Assembly: GCA_020853885.1 (NCBI GenBank)
Contig: JADYXZ010000012.1
Location: forward strand, 1-62,223
Length of the DNA: 62,223 nucleotides
From: Bradyrhizobiaceae bacterium
GTDB taxonomy: Bacteria; Pseudomonadota; Alphaproteobacteria; Rhizobiales; Xanthobacteraceae
Reading direction: 5' to 3'
How positions within the stretch are numbered: position 1 is the first letter of the stretch; the number at the start of each line of letters is the position of its first letter. The notes beneath the pieces were generated by a model. That model was not told the origin of the DNA, searched no databases, and worked only from the letters and a program-made list of their open reading frames with translations. Position numbers and translations under genes: made by a program. Shown one piece after another: positions 53,897 to 62,223 of the stretch.

Positions 53897-55402
53897 ATGT
53901 TCGAGCTCCTGACGCCTGACGAAATGGCCCGCGCGGATCGGCAGACGATTGCCGAGGGCATGCCCGGCATCGAATTGATGGAGCGGGCGGGGCGCGCGGT
54001 TGCCGAGCGGACGGCGCTGTGGTGTCCGCCCGGTTCGCGCGTCGCGGTCGTTTGCGGGCCAGGCAACAACGGCGGCGATGGATTTGTGGCGGCAAGGGTG
54101 TTGCACGAACGTGGCTACCGCGTGCGCCTGATGCTGTTCGGGTCGCGGGAGAAGCTGCGGGGCGATGCAGCAGAAGCGGCGCGCGCCTGGGCGGGAGAAG
54201 TCGAGACGTTCACGCCCGAGGCGCTCGCACATACCGACGTCGTCATCGACGCATTGTTCGGAGCGGGGCTCGCCCGCGATCTCGACGGCGACGCGAAGGC
54301 TGCGGTTGATGCGATGAACGCTGCCGGCAAGCCGGCGATTGCGGTCGATCTGCCGAGCGGGATTGACGGCGCAACGGGTCAGGTACGCGGCGCTGCCGTG
54401 CGCGCGGCGGAAACCGTAATATTCTGCCGGCGCAAGCCGGGACACTTGCTGTTGCCTGGCCGACTGCACTGCGGAGAGATCTACGTGGCGGATATCGGCA
54501 TCAAGGATGAAACCGTGCGCGCCGTGAGCCCACAGACGTTCGCCAATGAGCCGCCGCTGTGGCTCGCGCATTTTCCGGTGCCGCGTGCGGACGGACATAA
54601 ATACGATCGCGGCCACGCAGTCGTGGTGAGCGGGCCGATGCATGCGACAGGGGCGGCGCGGTTGGCGGCTCGGGCGGCGCTACGGACGGGGGCGGGGCTG
54701 GTGACGGTGGCAGCGCCGAAGGCGGCGGTGCCCGTGCTCGGCGCGAGCCTGACGGCGGTGATGGTGCGCGAGGCCAATGGAGCCAAGGGACTCGCGAAAC
54801 TTCTTGGGGACAAGCGTCTCAATGCCGTGCTGCTCGGGCCGGGGCAGGGCGTCGGCAAGGCGACGAAGGACGCGGTGGCTGCCGCGGCCAAGGCTAGGCG
54901 TGCACTCGTGCTCGACGCGGACGCGCTGACAAGCTTTGCCGGCGCGGCGAAGGCACTTTCCAAAATACTTGCCGCCGTTCCGGCGGCCGTCCTGACTCCC
55001 CACGACGGGGAGTTCGCGCGTCTCTTCAGTGCGCAGCCGGCCGTCGTCCGTGCAGCGTCCAAGGTCGAGCGGGCGCGGGCGGCAGCGCGGCAGATCGGGA
55101 AAGCCGTGCTCCTCAAGGGGCCCGACACCGTGGTTGCCGGGCCGGACGGGCGGGCGGCGATCGCCTCCAATGCCCCGCCGTGGCTCGCGACGGCAGGGAG
55201 CGGCGACGTGCTGGCCGGCGTCGTCACTGGCTTGCTCGCCCAGGGCATGCCCGCTTTCGAGGCAGCCTGTGCCGCAGTCTGGTTGCACGGCGAGGCGGGC
55301 AAGGAGGCGGGGCCGGGCATGACCTCCGAGGACCTGGACCCGGCCCTGCGCCTCGTCCTCCAGCGGCTGATCCGGAAGCGGCTGGAGGCCAGGAAAGCCT
55401 AG
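53897..55402 (+). CDS. nnrD: Bifunctional NAD(P)H-hydrate epimerase/dehydratase
   Basis: Repairs hydrated NAD(P)H. The 501-residue fusion has an N-terminal epimerase domain (YjeF_N, about residues 1-215; CGPGNNGGDGF at 53-63 and DLPSGIDGATG) and a C-terminal ADP/ATP-dependent dehydratase domain of the ribokinase-like fold (about 235-495; GHAVVVSGPMHATGAARLAA, LTPHDGEFARL, and the active-site ATAGSGDVLAG). In several alphaproteobacteria it follows glnB/glnA as here. It is transcribed away from glnB. Confidence 0.95.
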   Translation: MFELLTPDEMARADRQTIAEGMPGIELMERAGRAVAERTALWCPPGSRVAVVCGPGNNGGDGFVAARVLHERGYRVRLMLFGSREKLRGDAAEAARAWAGEVETFTPEALAHTDVVIDALFGAGLARDLDGDAKAAVDAMNAAGKPAIAVDLPSGIDGATGQVRGAAVRAAETVIFCRRKPGHLLLPGRLHCGEIYVADIGIKDETVRAVSPQTFANEPPLWLAHFPVPRADGHKYDRGHAVVVSGPMHATGAARLAARAALRTGAGLVTVAAPKAAVPVLGASLTAVMVREANGAKGLAKLLGDKRLNAVLLGPGQGVGKATKDAVAAAAKARRALVLDADALTSFAGAAKALSKILAAVPAAVLTPHDGEFARLFSAQPAVVRAASKVERARAAARQIGKAVLLKGPDTVVAGPDGRAAIASNAPPWLATAGSGDVLAGVVTGLLAQGMPAFEAACAAVWLHGEAGKEAGPGMTSEDLDPALRLVLQRLIRKRLEARKA

Positions 55403-55527
55403 GCTTTTCGGTGCTTGAGGGCGGCTCAGCCTGGCCCCATATTGTTGCTCGTGCGACGCACCGTGCTATAGACGCGCCCGGCCGGTGCCGAGAGCGGCGC
55501 CGCGCCCTGCTGGATTAATGCTTTTAG

Positions 55528-55572
55528 GCATGATCTTTTCGGAAAGCGGTTTCCGCTTTTCGGGGTCGTGCT
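55528..55572. repeat. Dispersed palindromic repeat directly before tRNA-Leu
   Basis: The arms GCATGATCTTTTCGGAAAGC (left) and the GCTTTTCGGGGTCGTGC-type right arm form an imperfect hairpin. This kind of element (GCATGAT...ATCATGC around a GGAAA/TTTCC core) is a well-known dispersed repeat of rhizobial genomes. It ends 4 bp before the mature tRNA 5' end, inside the precursor leader or the promoter. Confidence 0.7.
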
Positions 55573-55576
55573 TAGA

Positions 55577-55661
55577 GCGGGCGTGGCGGAACTGGTAGAC
55601 GCGCGGGATTTAGGTTCCCGTGACGAAAGTCGTGGGGGTTCGAGTCCCTCCGCCCGCACCA
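55577..55661 (+). tRNA. tRNA-Leu (anticodon UAG)
   Basis: An 85-nt class II tRNA with acceptor stem GCGGGCG/CGCCCGC, discriminator A and encoded CCA. The anticodon stem CGGGA/TCCCG encloses TTTAGGT, giving UAG. A long variable arm (TGACGAAAGTCG) and the T-arm GGGGGTTCGAGTCCCTC confirm leucine. Its position between nnrD and tig is conserved in the order. Confidence 0.97.
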
Positions 55662-55716
55662 TCGCCGCGCCGGCCGACTGATCCATTCCCGCAACAAGGC
55701 TCTGGAATCCGGAACG

Positions 55717-57216
55717 ATGCAAGTTACCGAAACCCTCGCCGAGGGGTTGAAGCGAGAATACCAGGTGGTTCTGCCGGTGGCGGAGCTCGATCAACGAGCG
55801 ACCGAGCGGCTGACCGCCATCAAGGACCGCGTGCGTCTCGACGGCTTCCGCCCGGGCAAGGTGCCGATCCCGCACCTGAAGCGGGTCTATGGCAAGGCGG
55901 TGATGGGCGAGGTCATCGAGCAGGCGATGACCGAAGTGAACAGCAAGATCGTGAGCGACGGCGGCTTCAAGCTTGCGGTGGAGCCGCGCGTGAAGCTCGC
56001 CTCCGACGATCAGGACGCGGTCCGCGCGGTGATCGAGGGACGCGCCGATCTCGCCTACACGGTGGCGATGGAATTGCTGCCGAAGATCGAGCTCGCGGAT
56101 TTCCGCAAGCTCATGCTTGAGCGGCCCGTCGCGCCCGTCACCGACGAGCAGGTGGACGAAGCGGTCAAGCGGATCGCCGACGCGAACCGGCCGTTCAACG
56201 ACAAGGACGGGAAGGCCGAGAACGGCGACCGGCTGGTGCTGAACTTCAAGGGCACGATCGACGGCGTCGCCTTCGAGGGCGGGACGGCGGAGGGCGTGCC
56301 GCTCGTGATCGGCCAGGGCCAGTTCATTCCCGGGTTCGAAGAGCAGCTGGTCGGAATGGCCAAGGACGAGACGCGGACGATCAAGGTCACGTTCCCGAAA
56401 AACTATATGGCCGAAAACCTCGCTGGGAAGGATGCGGAGTTCGAGGTCACGGTCACCGGACTCTCGGCGCCGGGCGAAGTGAAGCTCGACGACGAGTTCG
56501 CCAAGTCGCTCGGCCTGGAGTCATTCGAGAAGCTGAAGAGCATGGTGCGCGAGCGTATCCAGCAGGAGCACAATGCCGCTTCGCGGGCCAAGGTGAAGCG
56601 CGTGCTGCTCGATGCGCTGGACGAGGCGCACCGCTTCGAGGCGCCGCCGTCGCTTATCGACCAGGAGTTCAACGGCATCTGGACGTCGGTGACGCAGGAG
56701 ATGGAGACTTCGGGGCGCAGCTTCGCCGACGAAGACACCACCGAGGAAAAAGCGCGCGAGGAATATCGGACGATCGCCGACCGGCGCGTGCGGCTCGGGC
56801 TCGTGCTCGCCGAAGTGGGCGAGAAGAACTCGATCACCGTCTCCGACGACGAACTGAACCGCGCGCTGATCGAGCGTGCACGCCAGTTCCGCGGTCAGGA
56901 GCAGCAGGCCTACGAGCACATGCGCAAGGATCCGAACACGCTCGCCGCGCTGCGGGCGCCGATCTTCGAGGAGAAGGTCGTGGACTTCCTGCTCGAGCTT
57001 GCGACCGTGAACGACAAAGAGGTCAGCCGCGAAGCGCTGTTCGCCGCGGAGGACGATCACGATCATGCGCATGACCATGATCACGGTCATCATCACCATC
57101 ACGACCACGATCATGATCATGACCATGACCATGATCACGACCATGACCACCATCACCACGACGATTCGGAAACCAAGAGTGGAAAGAAGACGGCGAAGAA
57201 GTCCAAGAAGGCGTAA
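55717..57216 (+). CDS. tig: Trigger factor with His/Asp-rich C-terminal tail
   Basis: Ribosome-bound chaperone and prolyl isomerase. The ribosome-binding domain has GFRPGKVPIPHLKRVYGK (about residues 43-62), the FKBP-type isomerase domain runs from about 155 to 245 (VLNFKGTIDGVAFEGGTAEG and FIPGFEEQLVGM), and the chaperone arms follow. The last 55 residues are unusual: residues 445-483 are almost only His and Asp (21 His, 15 Asp), then a Lys-rich end. The usual length is about 430-450, so this is an added tail. Metal binding (Ni, Zn, Co) is expected by analogy with SlyD. clpP-clpX-lon follow. Confidence 0.97.
   Translation: MQVTETLAEGLKREYQVVLPVAELDQRATERLTAIKDRVRLDGFRPGKVPIPHLKRVYGKAVMGEVIEQAMTEVNSKIVSDGGFKLAVEPRVKLASDDQDAVRAVIEGRADLAYTVAMELLPKIELADFRKLMLERPVAPVTDEQVDEAVKRIADANRPFNDKDGKAENGDRLVLNFKGTIDGVAFEGGTAEGVPLVIGQGQFIPGFEEQLVGMAKDETRTIKVTFPKNYMAENLAGKDAEFEVTVTGLSAPGEVKLDDEFAKSLGLESFEKLKSMVRERIQQEHNAASRAKVKRVLLDALDEAHRFEAPPSLIDQEFNGIWTSVTQEMETSGRSFADEDTTEEKAREEYRTIADRRVRLGLVLAEVGEKNSITVSDDELNRALIERARQFRGQEQQAYEHMRKDPNTLAALRAPIFEEKVVDFLLELATVNDKEVSREALFAAEDDHDHAHDHDHGHHHHHDHDHDHDHDHDHDHDHHHHDDSETKSGKKTAKKSKKA
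57049..57165 (+). repeat. GACCAT/GATCAC hexamer tract coding the His/Asp tail of tig
   Basis: A run of about 117 bases made of near-repeated six-base units of Asp-His codons (GAC or GAT with CAT or CAC). It is prone to slippage, so the tail length probably differs between strains. It is coding sequence, not a CRISPR or satellite. Confidence 0.85.
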
Positions 57217-57293
57217 TGCAGCGGCTTGCCGGCCGATGAGATCGGCTATGTTGACAGAAGACGAATCGTTCGCAGGTGCGCGGAGGAATGAGA

Positions 57294-57929
57294 ATGCGTG
57301 ATCCAGTCGATACCTATATGAACCTTCTCGTGCCGATGGTGGTCGAGCAGACCAACCGCGGGGAGCGCGCCTACGATATCTATTCGCGCCTCCTGAAGGA
57401 GCGAATCGTCTTCATCACGGGGCCGATCGAGGACGGCATGGCGTCGCTGATCGTGGCGCAGCTCCTGTTCCTCGAGGCGGAGAACCCGAAGAAGGAAATC
57501 TCGATGTACATCAACTCGCCGGGCGGGGTGGTGACGTCCGGCATGGCGATCTACGACACGATGCAGTTTATCCGCCCGGCGGTGTCGACGCTCTGCGTCG
57601 GCCAGGCCGCGTCGATGGGTTCCCTCCTGCTCACGGCCGGCGAGAAGGGGCAGCGTTTCGCGTTGCCCAACGCCCGCATCATGCTGCATCAGCCTTCGGG
57701 CGGGTTCCAGGGACAAGCCTCGGATATCGAGCGGCATGCCGAGGATATCCTCAAGATGAAGCGCCGCTTGGAAGATATCTACATTCACCACACGGGACAG
57801 AATCGGGAACATATCGAGCGGACGCTCGACCGCGACTACTTCATGAGCGCCGAAGAGGCCAAGAAGTTCGGCCTCGTCGATTCGGTTATCGACAAGCGTC
57901 TGGTAGATGAAGCTGCGGCCAAAACCTGA
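57294..57929 (+). CDS. clpP: ATP-dependent Clp protease proteolytic subunit
   Basis: Serine peptidase subunit of ClpXP, 211 residues. The catalytic Ser107 is in [11 protein letters not shown] and His132 in MLHQPSGG, with Asp in FGLVDSVID as the third residue. GGAGGA lies 6 bases before the ATG at 57294, which I therefore prefer to the ATG at 57288 and the GTG at 57276. clpX follows 219 bp later, so the two may be expressed together or from separate promoters. Confidence 0.96.
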   Translation: MRDPVDTYMNLLVPMVVEQTNRGERAYDIYSRLLKERIVFITGPIEDGMASLIVAQLLFLEAENPKKEISMYINSPGGVVTSGMAIYDTMQFIRPAVSTLCVGQAASMGSLLLTAGEKGQRFALPNARIMLHQPSGGFQGQASDIERHAEDILKMKRRLEDIYIHHTGQNREHIERTLDRDYFMSAEEAKKFGLVDSVIDKRLVDEAAAKT

Positions 57930-58049
57930 GGCTGCGGCGTCGAGTCCCGGTCCAGCGGCATTCGCCTTGCATGGTGGAACCCGACGGTACCGGGGCGGGA
58001 TCAATCATCCACGCTTTAGCATTAATGGATTCTTGATCCCCCTAGAGCT

Positions 58050-58073
58050 AGCATGGTCGATTAGGACCATGCT
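58050..58073. repeat. Hairpin in the clpP-clpX intergenic region
   Basis: AGCATGGTC/GACCATGCT is a perfect nine-base stem with a six-base loop GATTAG. No T-run follows, so it is more likely a processing or regulatory structure than a terminator. It lies 76 bp before clpX. Confidence 0.6.
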
Positions 58074-58148
58074 TGAGTACACTTCGAAGCAGACTTCGCC
58101 TCCCGCGGGCCAACTCGCCCCGGCCCGGCGAGGGGACGGAGAGACGGA

Positions 58149-59417
58149 ATGAGCAAGGCCGGCAGCGACTCGAAGAACACGCTTTATTGCTCGTTCTGCG
58201 GCAAGAGCCAGCACGAGGTGCGCAAGCTCATTGCCGGGCCGACCGTGTTCATCTGCGACGAGTGCGTCGAGCTGTGCATGGACATCATTCGCGAGGAGAA
58301 CAAGTCCTCGCTGGTGAAGTCGCGCGACGGCATTCCGACGCCGAAGGAGATCCGCAAGGTCCTCGACGACTACGTGATCGGGCAGGACTACGCGAAGAAG
58401 GTGCTCTCGGTCGCCGTGCATAATCACTACAAGCGGCTCAACCACGCGACGAAGCACAACGACGTCGAACTCGCGAAGTCGAACATCCTGCTGATCGGGC
58501 CGACCGGCTCGGGCAAGACGCTCTTGGCGCAGACGCTCGCGCGCATCCTCGACGTGCCGTTCACGATGGCCGATGCGACGACGCTCACCGAAGCCGGTTA
58601 CGTCGGCGAGGACGTCGAGAACATCATTCTGAAGTTGCTGCAGGCCGCCGACTACAATGTCGAGCGCGCGCAGCGCGGCATCGTCTATATCGACGAGATC
58701 GACAAGATCAGCCGCAAGTCCGACAACCCGTCGATCACGCGCGACGTGTCGGGCGAGGGCGTGCAGCAGGCGTTGCTGAAGATCATGGAAGGCACGATCG
58801 CGAGCGTCCCGCCGCAGGGCGGACGCAAGCATCCGCAGCAGGAGTTCCTGCAGGTCGACACGACCAACATTCTCTTCGTCTGCGGCGGCGCGTTCGCCGG
58901 GCTGGAGAAGATCATCTCGGCGCGCGGCCGCGGCACGTCGATCGGGTTCGGCGCGTCGGTGCGGGCGCCGGAAGACCGCAAGCCGGGCGAGCTGTTCCGG
59001 CTGGTCGAACCGGAAGACCTCCTGAAGTACGGCCTGATCCCCGAGTTCGTCGGCCGGTTGCCAGTCGTGGCGACACTCGAGGACCTGGACGAGACGGCGC
59101 TGAAGCGCATCCTGCTCGAGCCGAAGAACGCGCTGGTGAAACAATTCCAGCGGCTGTTCGAGATGGAGAACGTGGAACTGTCCATCCACGAAGAGGCGCT
59201 TGGCGCGATCGCCCGCAAGGCGATCGAGCGCAAGACCGGGGCGCGCGGCCTGCGTTCGATCATGGAGGGCATCCTGCTCGACACCATGTTCGACCTGCCG
59301 AGCCTGGAAGGGGTCGAGGAAGTCGTGATCAGCCGCGAGGTAGTCGAGGGTGGCGCGCGGCCGCTCTACATCTACGCGGATCGCGCCGGGGACACCGGCG
59401 CGGGCGTGAGCGCCTAG
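58149..59417 (+). CDS. clpX: ATP-dependent Clp protease ATP-binding subunit ClpX
   Basis: AAA+ unfoldase of 422 residues that feeds substrates to ClpP. The N-terminal zinc domain uses Cys14, Cys17, Cys36 and Cys39. Walker A is GPTGSGKT (117-124), Walker B is [10 protein letters not shown], and the ClpP-docking IGF loop is in TSIGFGASV. In Caulobacter and relatives ClpXP removes cell-cycle regulators. Nothing unusual in length or motifs. lon follows after 213 bp. Confidence 0.98.
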   Translation: MSKAGSDSKNTLYCSFCGKSQHEVRKLIAGPTVFICDECVELCMDIIREENKSSLVKSRDGIPTPKEIRKVLDDYVIGQDYAKKVLSVAVHNHYKRLNHATKHNDVELAKSNILLIGPTGSGKTLLAQTLARILDVPFTMADATTLTEAGYVGEDVENIILKLLQAADYNVERAQRGIVYIDEIDKISRKSDNPSITRDVSGEGVQQALLKIMEGTIASVPPQGGRKHPQQEFLQVDTTNILFVCGGAFAGLEKIISARGRGTSIGFGASVRAPEDRKPGELFRLVEPEDLLKYGLIPEFVGRLPVVATLEDLDETALKRILLEPKNALVKQFQRLFEMENVELSIHEEALGAIARKAIERKTGARGLRSIMEGILLDTMFDLPSLEGVEEVVISREVVEGGARPLYIYADRAGDTGAGVSA

Positions 59418-59630
59418 ACCGTTTGGACCGGCCGGCGCTCGCAGCCGAACGTCCGCCGATCCTTGACTTCGGGGGTACCCGTCGCCACCTAACGGTGCGA
59501 CGACAGTGCTGCGGACGATTTTCGAGCGAACCCGTAGCCTTGGTACTCGATTCGCGCCGCCGCCGTGCGCTCGTCTTCGTTCCCCGGCCCGGCCGGCGGC
59601 AGCGGCGCCAAAAGAAAGGATGAGGGGCTC

Positions 59631-62060
<2,430 letters not shown>

Positions 62061-62096
62061 ACGCTGAACACGGAACAGGTGACGCCGGCTTCCGCG

Positions 62097-62158
62097 AGGG
62101 TCGGATCGATCCAGATGGAATCGCTTTGCGATTCCATCTGGATCGTGAATCCGACCCT
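62097..62158. repeat. Large hairpin repeat after lon
   Basis: The perfect 17-base arms GATCCAGATGGAATCGC/GCGATTCCATCTGGATC (62108-62124 and 62128-62144) close on TTT. Outer arms AGGGTCGGA/TCCGACCCT (62097-62105 and 62150-62158) extend the stem. It may end lon transcription, although no clean T-run follows. Confidence 0.85.
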
Positions 62159-62183
62159 ATTCAATAGTTTAGGGTGCGATTCA

Positions 62184-62223
62184 CGCTTCAGGTGGAAGCG
62201 CTCGCGCTTCCACCTGAAGCGAT
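62184..62223. repeat. Hairpin repeat at the right edge (partial)
   Basis: The perfect 17-base arms CGCTTCAGGTGGAAGCG/CGCTTCCACCTGAAGCG (62184-62200 and 62205-62221) have a CTCG loop. The element shares its right arm with the imperfect hairpin at 40750-40792. It reaches the window edge and may continue. Confidence 0.8.

Noticed and set aside
57049-57165. Short direct repeats resembling a CRISPR or satellite
   Set aside because: The repeats are in-frame Asp-His codons of trigger factor without spacers.
59462-59500. Heat-shock sigma-32 type promoter before lon
   Set aside because: CTTGAC at 59462 is a fair -35, but the sequence 17 bases on (CCACCTAAC) is a poor -10 match, so I do not list it as a feature.

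Overview
The window is a high-GC, gene-dense chromosomal segment of an alphaproteobacterium, almost certainly of the order Hyphomicrobiales (Rhizobiales). Three things suggest this: the core gene order glyA-nrdR-ribD-ribE-ribH-nusB-thiL-hppA-bamE-(cytochrome bc1 chaperone)-yceD-plsX-fabH-ihfA-merR, the order nnrD-tRNA-Leu-tig-clpP-clpX-lon, and lineage-typical small families (DUF2842, an LdtR-type MarR regulator, a DUF6163-like membrane protein). No IS element, prophage, CRISPR array or rRNA operon is visible. Two tRNA genes are present: Pro(GGG) and Leu(UAG).

Layout. 0.3-3.9 kb: valine-catabolism operon (isobutyryl-CoA dehydrogenase, 3-hydroxyisobutyryl-CoA hydrolase, a small membrane protein, 3-hydroxyisobutyrate dehydrogenase). 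4.0-7.4 kb: an LdtR-like MarR regulator and a Tat-type L,D-transpeptidase, with a membrane diguanylate cyclase between them. 7.4-10.2 kb: a tandem universal stress protein divergent from two overlapping DUF1538 membrane genes and a PII-like gene. This is the best candidate here for a poorly described system. 10.4-25.2 kb: conserved housekeeping block (one-carbon, riboflavin, thiamine, pyrophosphatase, envelope and fatty-acid start genes, IHF alpha, MerR), interrupted by an antisense cytochrome P450 and by large hairpin repeats. 25.3-28.7 kb: acyl-CoA ligase plus ThDP enzyme, then tRNA-Pro.

28.8-40.5 kb: exopolysaccharide/capsule locus with a flippase-like remnant, two glycosyltransferases, a methyltransferase, a Wzy/ligase-type protein, a polyprenyl-phosphate sugar transferase, a Wza-like lipoprotein, a CelD/FemAB-like acyltransferase, a Wzz-Wzc fusion whose kinase motifs are degenerate, and a polysaccharide deacetylase. 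40.5-46.3 kb: DUF2842, heme A synthase, O-acetylhomoserine sulfhydrylase, a CoA-binding protein, an ECHDC3-like hydratase, a thioesterase and rplM-rpsI. 46.5-49.4 kb: two paralogous membrane diguanylate cyclases in tandem. 49.4-51.4 kb: a phoX-like phosphatase interrupted by one in-frame amber codon. 51.8-53.6 kb: glnB-glnA behind a good sigma-54 promoter candidate. 53.9-62.1 kb: nnrD, tRNA-Leu, trigger factor with an unusual His/Asp tail, clpP, clpX and lon, ending in hairpin repeats that run to the window edge.

The recurring themes are envelope remodelling (L,D-transpeptidase, BamE, polysaccharide), c-di-GMP synthesis (three GGDEF proteins, all with intact GGEEF/L and RxxD sites), PII-type signalling (classical GlnB plus a divergent PII-like protein), and several unrelated extragenic hairpin repeats. 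All calls rest on reading the sequence. No database search was run, so family names come from recognised motifs.
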